This document shows, in pieces, positions 9,428 through 20,042 of a stretch of 64,000 nucleotides of DNA. Under the pieces are notes generated by a model. The model was not told where the DNA came from. It was given only the letters and a program-made list of their open reading frames with translations, and searched no databases. The position numbers and the translations under genes were made by a program. The DNA is taken from assembly GCA_933822405.4 (NCBI GenBank), contig CAKOGP040001858.1:1-64000 (forward strand), written 5' to 3'. Every line of letters starts with the position of its first letter. Within the stretch, counting starts at the first letter, position 1. The stretch is from Cylindrotheca closterium. Taxonomy: Eukaryota > Bacillariophyta > Bacillariophyceae > Bacillariales > Bacillariaceae.

Positions 9428-11296
9428 TTACTTGGACATATCCGCGCTGGAGATTTTGTCCACAACCAAGACATTGTCTTTTGGTGGTTGTTCCACAGCT
9501 CTTGGTGGTTCTTCAAGGCCGGGCGCATTTGTGATATTCTTGATGCTCCAGCAGAATCCCAACTTGTTCAAGAGATTGATTCGTTCCATTGTCATGGAAC
9601 TCTTCTCTCCGGTGAGAAAGAGCTTGTACTGGCGACGCTGAACCTTTACCCATCCAGAGAGTGTCTGATCCTCTGCGAATGTGGTGGGCACCGCAGCATG
9701 ACCATACTTCTGGACGAATCGCTTGAGGTCTTCGTATCGGTTCTCCCACTTGCTGGTCTTGTGTTGCCAGCAAAAGCCAATCTTGTTGAGCAACTCGATG
9801 CGTTCCTCGGAAATGGAACTTTTGCAAGTTCCGTTGGCGCGGACGTTGTTTCGATTTTTTGTAAAGAGTTGGTACTGGTATCGCTGGCGCTTGGCCCAGC
9901 CACCAAGGTCAGGATTGGGGGAATATTGATTGGGAATGAGACCGTGGCCATGTGTTTTGATAAAGGCCTTGGCTTCTTCATATCTCTTGCTCCATTTTCC
10001 TGCGTTCTTGGTCTGGTACTGTTGTTTGGTCTTTTTTGCCTTCTTCTTGATTGCTGGTCTCTTGACGGGTGTCTCCTTTTTGACTGGTGCCTTTTTCTTG
10101 GCGGCTTGCTTCTTTTCTTGTGCTGTCTTGGAGGTTGGAGTCTTCTTGGGGGGTCGTCCTCGCTTCACTTTGACCTTGGGAGTCTCTTGCACGGTCATTT
10201 TCATGTGGTGTTGTTCCGGTGTGACTGCGGCCGCAGGACGAGTAAATTGCTCTTTCATAGCATTTTGCGGAAGTGGTCCGACTGCAGCCAAATGAAGGAA
10301 CATGTCTTCTCTTGGAAGTCTTGGTGTAGAAGGTGTGACTGGTTTGAAAACAGCACGGCTGTCGAAAGGATTGCTACAATAGTTTCTTGGGAGAAGCTTG
10401 GGCAAAGGACGTCTTGCAGTCGAAATCGACGGATTCGACTGAATCGAACCACTGGTCGCCAGCGCCAGTGGGAAGGAAAGCTTGGATTTGTTTGTCAGGA
10501 CCGGTAGACCGATGAACGGGGAGGCTTCCATTGGTGGAAAGAGGAGTTGTCGAGACACTGGATCTTTCACGGGGTGCAGAGTAACTTGTGGGAGCATTGC
10601 CTTTGGACGACAAATCTCGAGTTCTGGAAGGGGGAGAAGTTCAAGATCCATTCCTTTTCTGGAAGTAGTACGCACCACTTCACCTGTCCCATTCGGAGCC
10701 TCAGGATGGCAAACGATTGTTTTTGTCTCGTTGCCTTCGATGGGACTGCGAGGACTAGCGACAGTTTTGGTTCCAGAACAGATTTTGTCAGGGCGCATGA
10801 GAGTATCAAAGCCGCTGGGAATCTCGGACAGTGGCATTGCGAGGAGCGGATCTTGAAATTCCATGTTGTCGTCCTTATTACAGTGAGCAACAGTGGTGTC
10901 GTCGTCAGTACTTGGAGTGGCAATTCGAAGCTTGGCGGCTTTCTTGGGGGGCAACGAAGGAGTCGTCATGGGAGAACTGATGACATCATCCGTGAAGAAA
11001 TGCATCGACAATTCATCAACATGTTCGTCGTCTCGTTTTCGTTTCAAAGGTGTACTTGGCACATCCTCGTCGGGGCTGACAGTAGAGTCACTGCCCCAAT
11101 AGTCTTGCATGTGAAAATCGGAGAAAGACGAGTCTTTAAGCAGTGACGGTTCGAGGCTAGGGAGCTCCTGAAAATTTACACTACAATCATCCAACGTTGT
11201 GTCATTGTCTGAATTGCAGTGCATGTCCACTAGAATATCTCCAGGAACGCCGTCAATATCGTTAGAATCGTACCGGTAGTTCTCAATGTTATTCAT
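9428..11296 (-). CDS. helicase-associated (HA) domain protein, two HA domains, AT-hook-like motif
   Basis: A 622-residue protein starting MNNIENY. The first ~400 residues are low complexity, acidic then Pro-rich, with conserved-looking islands (LPLPELEICRPK). A basic segment follows, VKRGRPPKK (AT-hook-like), then Lys/Thr-rich sequence. Two HA domains (PF03457 type) lie at ~430-500 and ~505-575. Each is W-x2-RYE-x-(A/L)-x2-F...HGH/A...P, then GW-(A/V)KxQR-x2-Y and a terminal L(L/N)K(I/L)GFCW. In diatoms such domains occur in proteins without any helicase and are presumed to bind nucleic acid. It lies head to head with the HA gene at 12414, 1.1 kb apart. A nuclear regulatory role is inference. 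Confidence 0.85.
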   Translation of the reverse strand: MNNIENYRYDSNDIDGVPGDILVDMHCNSDNDTTLDDCSVNFQELPSLEPSLLKDSSFSDFHMQDYWGSDSTVSPDEDVPSTPLKRKRDDEHVDELSMHFFTDDVISSPMTTPSLPPKKAAKLRIATPSTDDDTTVAHCNKDDNMEFQDPLLAMPLSEIPSGFDTLMRPDKICSGTKTVASPRSPIEGNETKTIVCHPEAPNGTGEVVRTTSRKGMDLELLPLPELEICRPKAMLPQVTLHPVKDPVSRQLLFPPMEASPFIGLPVLTNKSKLSFPLALATSGSIQSNPSISTARRPLPKLLPRNYCSNPFDSRAVFKPVTPSTPRLPREDMFLHLAAVGPLPQNAMKEQFTRPAAAVTPEQHHMKMTVQETPKVKVKRGRPPKKTPTSKTAQEKKQAAKKKAPVKKETPVKRPAIKKKAKKTKQQYQTKNAGKWSKRYEEAKAFIKTHGHGLIPNQYSPNPDLGGWAKRQRYQYQLFTKNRNNVRANGTCKSSISEERIELLNKIGFCWQHKTSKWENRYEDLKRFVQKYGHAAVPTTFAEDQTLSGWVKVQRRQYKLFLTGEKSSMTMERINLLNKLGFCWSIKNITNAPGLEEPPRAVEQPPKDNVLVVDKISSADMSK

Positions 11297-12413
11297 TGTC
11301 TTGTAGCTTTGCAAGAAATGGCAGTCTCGCAATGAATGTATCAATCTTTTTCGACAATTCAATCTTGTTAGTGTGTGAATGACAATCGGCAGTCGGTGTC
11401 TGAAGCAGTAGAAGAACCAAAATCAGCTACCGGTACATTATAGGAATTTTAGAAAAGTTCAGCGTGTGACGTACGTCAACCAGCATTGCATTTCCGACGC
11501 GGATAGACACAATCAAATTAACAATTAAATACCGTAGTGTCGGTAAATTTTCTACTCATTTAAATTGCCGCCATTTGTTAGGACAATTTTGGTAACAGGA
11601 AGCCCCTCTAACACTTAAGCACCTGAAATCGGACGCGAAGGAACGTCAATTCTTTGCCAGATCTTGAAAAGGATTTCAGATATCAATAAGTCGAAAATTT
11701 CCAAAGATTTCTGACTTTCATCAATTAGTCGTAAACTCATTTCGAATTCCTGGTACACAATCTACTGGAAGTATGCAGAAAATGATGGTTTCCCACGGCA
11801 TCAACGTCGCTGAAGTGGGCCGAAAAGGTTCGCAAATGTTCTTTGCAGTGGCTTTCGACTACCCAACAACGGAAGGAAAAGCCGGAGCGAGACTTCTAAA
11901 TGTTCCAGCGCGATCTGACATTTTGTGCATTAGCTCCACGTGATTTTCAATTTTGCTGATACATAATAATTGGTTTCATACAGTAGCACTCCCTTTGGAC
12001 ATCCTTGCTTTGGATTGGATCGCTTACGTTCCCATCGGTGCACGGACGCCGTGCGTCACGCGGTGGCTTCTCCAATTTCGAATGACTTGCCATAAGTTTA
12101 TTTCGTCAAGAGCTCTCTGACGAACTCCATTCACAGCCTCCTCGTGATGTGTGAATCATCGTCATCGCCCATGAATGGCTGAACTTCAACCACAAGGATG
12201 CTGCTTCAAAACTAAAACAAAGAAAGCGTCACGTCATCCGCAAAGGTGATGATTGATGATTTGTCAGAGTGGTACACCTGAACACGTGTACATACAGGCA
12301 GACATAGTCTGCCGCTCAAAATCTTGAAACACAAATAACCTTGACTGAAAAGCTTGAAGAGCTTTTTTTCGGAAACACAAAATCAGAAACAAACGAAAGC
12401 AACGGGTGCTACC
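11297..12413. other. intergenic region between divergent HA-domain genes
   Basis: No supported gene. A 56-codon open frame beginning at 11773 is too short and featureless to call. The region probably holds the 5' ends and promoters of both neighbours. Confidence 0.5.
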
Positions 12414-14417
12414 ATGAACCAGTCTCATGCCAACAGCCAATACCGCTATCACCAACATAACGAATCTGACCAGCCTCCACAAGGTGGAGCTGAAGGTTGT
12501 AACGCTGAAGTGCTGAAAACGTTCGAAATGCAGGACGACTCATCGTTGTTGTTTTGGGAAGGAGACCACAGCAACAACAACGTCATTGACCAAGACAGTC
12601 TACAGAATACTGAAGGCAATTTAATGGATACGACCAATCGCAACGTATTACAAGCAGATAATTTACATGGGGAAGGTTTGAATGTTCCCACTACGGTCCG
12701 AACATTGACAAGAAATCAACAACAACATCAGACGAAAACTTCCTCTGATGATTTCAAGACTTTCTTGGATGCTTCTACTGAGCATGGCATGTCTTCAGAG
12801 TACAATGCTACAGCGTCCCCTCGAGCCTCCTCAGATGAATCCTTGTTTACTCCTTCTGGCAACCGTCGTGCCACCCAGACTCCAATGGACCAATTTTTGC
12901 AAGAGTTTGAGAAAGAATGCGACGGAATGAAAAAGCGTCAACCGCACAAAGTCAGCCAGAATCAACTGGATATCAGCCTTGTCCGTCATGGACTGGACCA
13001 ATTCATCACTCAATTCGGCAGTCCAACAAAGGATGTAACAGACGTGAACCCAAACGCTTCTGATTGCATTCAACCTTCTTCCAAGAAGCGTGACAAGAAA
13101 AATCCAAGCGATGATCGCTTCAGTCAATTTATTCCTTACATGGATCAGAAGATGCCGGCGAGACCCAGTGAAGAAGAAGGTAAGAACCATGACTACCTAC
13201 CTGTGTTGCTCTTCTCTTTTGTTGATTGTTTGCTAATTCATAGTCTTTTTACAGCAGTTCTTACGCTCAATACAGGAATAGTTCCTATGACTGGTGCTGG
13301 TGATACAACCTCCATTCCTAGTAATCATGTCTTTAGAGATGAGAACTTGAGAACAATGCACGAACTTCAAGAGAATCCACGAATGGTCTCGTTTCAAGAC
13401 GCGCTGTCCTTCACAAACTCGAATCGTATCTGTGATACAATCGCCGTTCAAGATCCCACCATGATAATTCGTCCAGCCAATGATTCGGAGCAAGCCCTGG
13501 GCATGGTCACTGACGAGTCTGTCTCTGAGGAGAGTGCTACAGATGATGCCCTTGCCGACTCGGCGTGCTGCTTGATCCAACCTCTTCCTTTTCATCTACC
13601 ACACACTTTGGAAGGCATGAAAGTGAAGGAAGAAGAATCCATGGCATTGGAAGGACCCTTGTCCTTTGACGTCAAGGTTACTGGAATGGACGCTCTGCAT
13701 CCTTTTGGAAACCTTTTTGCAATAGAAGACTTGCAGAAAGACCTTCTCGGGTGTGACCGCAACAAGCGATCTTTGGAGACGAAGGATGACCTATCGCATC
13801 GATTGAAGCGAGTCAAGTCCAGCCACGATCCCCAAGATGACCTCGACATTGGCGCAATCTTGGCCATTGAGGAGAACATGCTCGTAACGAAGGTATCCGA
13901 GCAATTCGTTTCCAAAATTGCCACGTCTGAAACGAAGACCAATAAGACAGATAATCCGATTCGCATCAAATTCTCCAAGAAATTCTCCAAGATGTACAAC
14001 CAATGCTTAAGCTTTCGCGAGACTCATGGACATTGCGCAATTCCGCTGGAATTGCCAGAAAATCCTGGTCTTGCGAAGTGGGCGAGGACCATGCGTATGG
14101 CTCATTCTCGTACTGTACGAGGACTCGTAAATTCCACGGCATCCCTTTCCGAAAAGGAAATCCTCGAGCTGAACAAAATTGGTTTTTGCTGGAACCTAAA
14201 GGAGTACCATTGGAATGCTACCTTTGAGAGCCTGCGAGACCAACTTCGCGAGTGCGGTGTGGCAGGGGATCGTCAAACCAGATGGCTCAAGGCACAGCAG
14301 AAGAGGTTGGACGAGGACAAACTCAGATCAGACCAAGCCCGAAAGATTTTGAGTTTGCAATCTGGTCCATTCCTTGGTGTCTCCGCCACCACCCCGTTAA
14401 AATCCACCTGGGTGTGA
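12414..14417 (+). CDS. helicase-associated (HA) domain protein, two exons
   Basis: Exon 1 is 12414-13179 and exon 2 is 13255-14417, giving 642 residues. The intron 13180-13254 is 75 bp and in frame, so the frame stays open even unspliced. I call it an intron from GTAAGA at the donor, a T-rich 3' half and CAGCAG at the acceptor. The N-terminal ~480 residues are acidic/Ser/Gln-rich and unordered. One good HA domain lies at ~496-565 (FSKMYNQCLSFRETHGHCAIP...LAKWARTMR...LNKIGFCW), followed by a shortened second one (WNATFESLRDQL...TRWLKAQQKRL). The start ACCATGA at 12414 has good context. It is divergent from the HA gene at 9428-11296 and may share its regulation. Confidence 0.82.
   Translation: MNQSHANSQYRYHQHNESDQPPQGGAEGCNAEVLKTFEMQDDSSLLFWEGDHSNNNVIDQDSLQNTEGNLMDTTNRNVLQADNLHGEGLNVPTTVRTLTRNQQQHQTKTSSDDFKTFLDASTEHGMSSEYNATASPRASSDESLFTPSGNRRATQTPMDQFLQEFEKECDGMKKRQPHKVSQNQLDISLVRHGLDQFITQFGSPTKDVTDVNPNASDCIQPSSKKRDKKNPSDDRFSQFIPYMDQKMPARPSEEEGKNHDYLPVLLFSFVDCLLIHSLFTAVLTLNTGIVPMTGAGDTTSIPSNHVFRDENLRTMHELQENPRMVSFQDALSFTNSNRICDTIAVQDPTMIIRPANDSEQALGMVTDESVSEESATDDALADSACCLIQPLPFHLPHTLEGMKVKEEESMALEGPLSFDVKVTGMDALHPFGNLFAIEDLQKDLLGCDRNKRSLETKDDLSHRLKRVKSSHDPQDDLDIGAILAIEENMLVTKVSEQFVSKIATSETKTNKTDNPIRIKFSKKFSKMYNQCLSFRETHGHCAIPLELPENPGLAKWARTMRMAHSRTVRGLVNSTASLSEKEILELNKIGFCWNLKEYHWNATFESLRDQLRECGVAGDRQTRWLKAQQKRLDEDKLRSDQARKILSLQSGPFLGVSATTPLKSTWV
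13180..13254 (+). other. in-frame intron with NAGNAG acceptor
   Basis: Donor GTAAGAACC, acceptor TTTTTACAGCAG. Use of the first or second AG changes the protein by a single Ala (Ala-Val versus Val). Confidence 0.65.
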
Positions 14418-14849
14418 AAGGAAACTTTGGGACAATGGGATGGAGGTGCAAATGGGAAGCCCACCGGCTCTTCCATTCATTCTTCGGTGGCATTTTATTC
14501 TGGAAATCATAATCAAGTTAATTGCCGGGGGGTTTGCAATTCACCGCTGTAGTGGGAGCTTGGGGTAGCAGGGATTCATTCATGAAAGATGGAATGTGAT
14601 TGAATAGCAACATTGTGATGACGATGATGCAGCAACACGTGCTGTCTTATTGGTGTTCGCGTAGAAGTACATATATATATGTTATATAATTTAGGTTTTC
14701 GGTTATTCAGAGGTTGATGTCACCTGTCTTCTCCAAATCGACAACGCAGTTACACAGTTTTGCACTCGCATGAATGTTATCTTGTTGCAAAATAGTTCAC
14801 AAACCATCCAAAACGCTTGTTTTAGCGTGATTAATTCAAGCCGCCAAAA
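14418..14849. other. short intergenic stretch, nothing recognised
   Basis: AT-rich sequence including a TATATATATG run near 14673. No gene seen. Confidence 0.5.
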
Positions 14850-15761
14850 ATGCCACCAATCGTACGAAATTCCAAACCAGAAATCATTCTGATCAACCAT
14901 CAATACAAGAAATCTAGAAACCAACAAAAAGGACTCGTGGAAAGAACAACGACAATGGACAATTCACGGCTTCCTTATGATGATACACTCTTCTTATGGT
15001 TCAGCTGTTGGTCCGGTCCACCGCAGTCTACTTCTTCTGAAGTATTTGAGGAGGGAGTAGACGAAGAAGGCGTGTTCGAATGGTTGACAGAACACGTATT
15101 CTGTGATGATGGTTCTTCTTTCTTCAACTCGGAATCGATCCACTTGATGGATCCCTTGTTATTTGAAAACGTTTGCCATAATTTTCCGTTGGGTCGGGAG
15201 ATTGACTTCTGGTCGGATTCAATCATATGGAATATGCCGGAAGCAGAGGTGGATTCTGCGACGTTACGAGGTGTGGGATACGATTCCTTCAACTATACGA
15301 TATGGAATGTTAGTTTTCCGACCTATAGATTGGGCGATATGGACACACAAAGAAATCTGCAAAGATCACTGGAGCTCAAGCTACAAAATAATTACATCGC
15401 CCAAGATTCCTTGGACGGGTGTAGGGTAGCTGTAGTGGGGAAGGAAGCAGAGTTCTGGCTCTCAAACAGGATAAGCCAGGAAGAAAAAGATGTCGTGCTG
15501 TCAGTCGGTATAATATTCCTCGTCGTACAGACGTTGGCTCTGATTGTTGTTCCTTTTGTCGGAAGGAAGCTAGCACTGCGCGAGTCTCGCCGCAAGGAAC
15601 TAGGCCTGGCAGCCACCTCAAGCGAGGAAGAAGTATTTTCCAGCGAACGGCACTCCATAGATGAAATGATCAGAACCTCGAAGGGTTACATCGACTTTGA
15701 TGTATCGCAATCGAAAGATATTGAACAAAATGTAGGCGACGTCGAGCGAAGTCACCATTGA
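14850..15761 (+). CDS. unknown single-pass membrane protein
   Basis: A 303-residue open frame from an ATG in AAAAATGCC context; a later Met at 14955 is also possible. I recognise no family. The ectodomain-like part (residues ~45-220) has paired Cys (CWSG, FCDD, NVCHNF, DGCRVAV) and NYT/NVS sequons that could be glycosylated. One strong membrane span follows (VVLSVGIIFLVVQTLALIVV, ~226-247) and then a basic-acidic cytosolic tail (GRKLALRESRRKE). No signal peptide is evident from either start, so the real 5' end may be an unseen exon. The 5' end is therefore uncertain. Confidence 0.6.
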   Translation: MPPIVRNSKPEIILINHQYKKSRNQQKGLVERTTTMDNSRLPYDDTLFLWFSCWSGPPQSTSSEVFEEGVDEEGVFEWLTEHVFCDDGSSFFNSESIHLMDPLLFENVCHNFPLGREIDFWSDSIIWNMPEAEVDSATLRGVGYDSFNYTIWNVSFPTYRLGDMDTQRNLQRSLELKLQNNYIAQDSLDGCRVAVVGKEAEFWLSNRISQEEKDVVLSVGIIFLVVQTLALIVVPFVGRKLALRESRRKELGLAATSSEEEVFSSERHSIDEMIRTSKGYIDFDVSQSKDIEQNVGDVERSHH

Positions 15762-16159
15762 ATAATCATCCGCGCCCTGCTATAGGCACACTATCTAGTA
15801 GTACTAGTACTACTAGTTCATGATCACGGGGCAAGATCAAATGGGGTGCTGAATGTTCTCCGGAGGAAAGATTCGCATGTAATATAATAAGTTATGTATT
15901 TAGGACTAGGATTCAAAGGCCACCTGTTGCATAGAAGTACTGGTACTGTAGCCTATAACAAACCTGCGAACCGAAGGAACTGAGTTAGCGTTTTAAAATG
16001 TTGCGGCAGAGGGCCGGCCAGACGTTGTCCGTTACGGATTCCCGGAACGACTGGATATCGCCAATTCATTTTATGCATTGGCATGAGGTTCGGCGCAACG
16101 CATGAGAATGCTTCCCACGTCCAACCACTTTTGGCAAAACTCACACTGACACGCCCAAC
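15762..16159. other. short intergenic stretch, nothing recognised
   Basis: Contains a CTAGTAGTACTAGTACTACTAG palindrome-like run near 15794. No gene seen. Confidence 0.5.
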
Positions 16160-17392
16160 ATGGAAGAAACCAAAGAGACAGAGCAAATCTATGTCTACCA
16201 TGGGGAAGCTTGTGTTCCGGCCGATGTCACCCACGTTCAGGTGCATCCATCGGTAGTTGAAATCGTCGCCAAGGCCTTTCGAAATTGTAAATACTTGCGA
16301 GAGATCTACTTTCCAGAAGGTGTCAAGATTATTGGACTAGGCGCATTTGAGTCATGTATATCACTACAAACAGTGCAACTTTCATCTACGATTACAGAAA
16401 TTCGAGATCAGGCATTCCTCAAGTGCTTTGCGCTGCAATTTGTTGGGTTCTCAGAGAATCTTGTGTTGATTGGCGATGAAGCTTTTGCTCTTTGCGAGTC
16501 GCTCAAGAGCGTGGATATTCCTTCTACAACAGAGACGATCGGGGATAATGCCTTTATGAGCTGTGAAGATTTGGTGTCTGTTGGCCTTCGCGAAGGTCTC
16601 AAGAGAATTGGTGAAGATGCCTTTTGTGGCTGCATGTCGTTGCGGAATATCCGAGTTCCATCCACTGTGGATGAAATTCGAGATGGCTGCTTTTCCGCTT
16701 GCCAGTCTCTAATATCGGTAGAACTACATTGGCGAATGCGGAAGATTCACGACCATGCATTCGATGGGTGCTCCAAGCTGAAGAATGTTGCCTTGGCCTC
16801 GTCTGTGGAAGAGATCGGGAAGGATGCCTTCGCAAACTGTAAATTACTGCAATCGCAGTATGGTGAATCGATAATCGAAGGCTTAGCGTCGCGGTTTGAA
16901 AGCAAACCGATTCATGAGCTGTGCTACTACCAATCCTACTTTCCAACTCAAGATCTGATGGAAGCTTTAAAGACAGCCTTTGCGAGTTTTGACAGGGATG
17001 GGCAACAACTGGACCTGTCATCAACTGACAATGGTACGGGAATGACTCCACTAGCCATCCTGTCCATGTCGACATTTCCCAATTTTTCGTTCGCAAAGGG
17101 CCTGATATCCGTGCACACTGTTGAGCAGCTCACAGCCAAGGACGAGACTGAGCACACCATTGCTGACTATCTATGCACGAATGATACACCTACTTCGAAA
17201 AAGCTTGTCATTTTTACAGTAGAGCAAATAGTCAAGAAAAGAGTGAATGCGTTGTGCTTGGATCGTTGGAAAAAGCAAATACGAGATGCCTTGTACAAGC
17301 TTCCGTCTGGATGGAATCCGGATGTAAGGCAAAAACACATCAACGAGATTTACACCCTGCTGAATGATCGAGAACTATTGGAAAGTGTTTGA
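16160..17392 (+). CDS. BspA-type leucine-rich repeat protein
   Basis: A 410-residue intronless gene. Residues ~25-235 form eight or nine BspA/LRR_5 repeats of ~23 residues with the pattern AFxxCxxLxxVxxPxxVxxIGxxAF (e.g. KIIGLGAFESCISLQTVQL). The last ~170 residues are a helical domain (LCYYQSYFPTQDLMEALKTA; WKKQIRDALYKLPSG) that recurs in diatom members with this layout, to my knowledge. There is no signal peptide or membrane span, so it is probably intracellular. BspA repeats mediate protein contacts; the partner is unknown. The family is expanded in diatoms, and one copy says little about role. Confidence 0.85.
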   Translation: MEETKETEQIYVYHGEACVPADVTHVQVHPSVVEIVAKAFRNCKYLREIYFPEGVKIIGLGAFESCISLQTVQLSSTITEIRDQAFLKCFALQFVGFSENLVLIGDEAFALCESLKSVDIPSTTETIGDNAFMSCEDLVSVGLREGLKRIGEDAFCGCMSLRNIRVPSTVDEIRDGCFSACQSLISVELHWRMRKIHDHAFDGCSKLKNVALASSVEEIGKDAFANCKLLQSQYGESIIEGLASRFESKPIHELCYYQSYFPTQDLMEALKTAFASFDRDGQQLDLSSTDNGTGMTPLAILSMSTFPNFSFAKGLISVHTVEQLTAKDETEHTIADYLCTNDTPTSKKLVIFTVEQIVKKRVNALCLDRWKKQIRDALYKLPSGWNPDVRQKHINEIYTLLNDRELLESV

Positions 17393-17586
17393 AACACATA
17401 TCATACATAATACCCTTATATAGAGTTTCGAGAACAATACTTCCTCAATAATATGTTGCGTACTTTTTTCAAAAAATGCTACTGTATGCATCTGTATGGA
17501 TTTGCTCGTGTGCAGAGCTTGTACTGTTGTCTTGTTGCATGTCTCCCTAGCCATGATCGAGTGAGTGGCGAACTATTATACCGTAT

Positions 17587-19541
17587 CTAGTTGCCCTGCA
17601 TTATTTGTTTGATATCGCTGATGGCATCTGTCGTGGGCATGAGATTGAAATTCTGCACCAAAACATCCAAGACACCGGGCGTCACATAAGCCGGAAGAGT
17701 GGGACCCAATCGAATATTCTTCACTCCCATTGAGAGAAGAGTCAAAAGTACCGCGGTCGCCTTTTGTTCTAAATGGCTGAGTGCTAGAGACAAGGGTAAA
17801 TCATTGACGCCGCAATTCAACGCCTTCGCGAGTTCCGTAGCAACCACGATGGCCGAATAGGAGTCATTGCACTGTCCCATATCCAAGACGCGGGGCATCC
17901 CGTTGGATAGCGTGGCACCAAGTAGCTTTTCACTGTGAATGATACGATTCTTTGCGCAACCTAGTGTCAATATCAAAGTATCGTCAGGCAATTCCTCGGC
18001 CAAATCCGTAAAGTAGCTGTGTACGGCAGAATGGTAAATTAACAAAAAGAATGGTGAGCCCACTTTCTCCAGTATCATTCAACCGGTACAGTACAACACA
18101 TTTCTTTCACATACCTTCTCTCCCATTGACTGCCATCGCAACCTCCAATCAATACAATTCGAGACAAGACACCCGTTTTTGCTGCTTCAATAATATCATT
18201 GGCCAATGGCAATACAGCTCGATGATTGAATCCGACGGTATGATATTGGACTGGCTCAATAGTTTTCTTAAATCCCTTCATGTGCAAGGCTTGATCGATG
18301 ACTTCACTAAAGTCTCGGTCTTCTCCAATGTGTGATACACCGTCGACACCAACCTCGTTCATGGTGTAGAGGCGGTTGCGGTATGCTCGTCTGGGTTCCA
18401 ACACACAGTTGGTGGTCACCACAATGGGTCCTGGAAAGCTTGCAAATTCAAACTTTTGATTTTGCCAGGCAGTTCCGTAGTTACCCTTGAGGTGGGGGTA
18501 CTTCTTGAGTCCAGGATGTGCATGGGCGGGGAGCATTTCTCCGTGCGTGTAGACGTTGACTCCGGTGCCTTCTGTCTGTTGAAGGAGGATGTCCAAGTCC
18601 ATCATGTCGTGACCGGAAACCAAAATGGCCTTGCCTTCCGTGACAGTAATCGGGACTTGCGTTGGTTCTGGCTCTCCAAATGTAGTTGCATGTGCATCGT
18701 CCAACATGGCCAAGACCCTGGAATTGATCTCGCCAACCTTCATGGCATTGGCCAATAATCCTTCCATATCAGCTTCATCGGAACCAAGTTTGGCAAAGAC
18801 TTGATGGATATCAGCCATCACTTCTTCGTCCATCTTTCCTAGTTGGTAGCAATGCGCTGCATAGGCACTGACGCCCTTGATACCATAGGTTCCAATTTCA
18901 TTCAAGGAAAAGCAATCGGGGTCTCCCATGGCTTCTTGGCGGATTGGCAAAGAGACAGAATATCCAAAGTCTTCCAATGCAGCTAGGTCCATCCCAGACA
19001 AGTCGATACTTGCCAAGTCACCAGTGGGTGCGGACTCGGGTCCAATGGCGGCTTCCAAATCCTTTTTAATGGCCATGCCCTCTTGAATGTATTCGGCAAT
19101 GCGTTCTTCTGAAAAATTGACATTGGTAAGTGTGGAAAAGGCTGCCTTTAGCGTCCAAACATTGACGGCATGCAACTCTTCCGCAGTCAGTCCTTTTGTT
19201 CGGCCCGCTATGGCCCAGATACTTAGGGTTTTGAGGGTGTGCATCAAGGCGTCCTGCATGGCCGAGGTTTCCGCTGTCTTGCCGCAGACACCGACTGTGG
19301 TACAGGCAAAGTGATCCTTGGTCTGTTCGCATTGACGACAAAACATGTCGGGGTTGGCGACCTCGTTGCCGTCCTCAGTCTTGGTCGAAAAGGACATGGT
19401 GGCAGTGGTGGCCATGGCGGAAGTTGCCGGCAAGGAGAGTCTTGCGAATCGTCCTGCTGCTGCTGCTGCTCGAACAGGAGCTCTGGTAGCAGCTGCTGTG
19501 AATTTGGAGGATAGACCCCGAATGGCAGCTCGAGGAAACAT
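17587..19541 (-). CDS. hcp: hybrid cluster protein (Hcp, prismane), mitochondrial-type presequence, two exons
   Basis: Exons 19541-18115 and 18016-17587 join across a 98-bp GT-AG intron to give 618 residues. The N-terminal ~55 residues are rich in Arg/Ala/Ser without acids ([14 protein letters not shown]), as in a mitochondrial transit peptide. C68-x2-C71-x8-C80-x5-C86 binds the [4Fe-4S] cluster. All seven expected ligands of the hybrid 4Fe-2O-2S cluster can be seen: H in GHDMMDL, E in HGEMLP, C in TTNCVLEP, C in GGCDGSQ (split next to the intron), C in TLGCAK, C in MGQCND and E in HLEQKATA. Bacterial Hcp reduces hydroxylamine and nitric oxide and takes part in S-nitrosylation and nitrosative-stress defence. 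Its divergent neighbour is a diflavin reductase that could supply electrons. A complete, probably functional eukaryotic Hcp. Confidence 0.95.
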
Positions 19542-20042
19542 GATGATGATGATGATGATGTGTGTGTGTGTGAGGTGTGCGTTGATTTATGAGAAGCTGT
19601 TTTTGTGCTGTAGCAACTTTCTTCTCCCGTCGAAAGAATTAAAAAAGATATGCTTTTTGCTTGTGTCAGCCATCAACTGCGCAAAGAACAGTGTCGTTTC
19701 GCACCAGGGTTCGGGTTGAAAAAATTAGGTCGTTTTGAGAACCCCGAACCCTTTGTGAAGCCAAAAGGACCCCGCGTTCGTTTCCTACTGCAATGGTAGC
19801 TGCAGGTTTCACCGCGACAAATATATTTAGCTCAATCAGACTATTGTTTCACAACGTTATGGAACGGAAATGTGGTCTTGAACGACCGAGTATTTATCGG
19901 CCAAATTTACTGTACATATTCCGCTTTTTTGAAGTAACCGGTATTTGATTTGTTTTTTGAACATGAGCTTCAAAGCATTATTTTCGAAATTTCGAAGAAG
20001 TGGGTGGGTGTCAAAAACGAAAACCAAAAGCCAAAATCCAAA
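19542..20042. promoter_or_regulatory. shared upstream region of the Hcp and diflavin reductase genes
   Basis: Only ~500 bp separate the two start codons, which face away from each other, so this must contain both 5' ends and any shared promoter. On the Hcp side, a CA repeat followed by a CAT repeat (19541-19573) sits directly upstream of the ATG. No specific factor site is identified. Confidence 0.6.

Noticed and set aside
11773..11943. 56-codon open frame between the HA genes
   Set aside because: Too short and without recognisable features.
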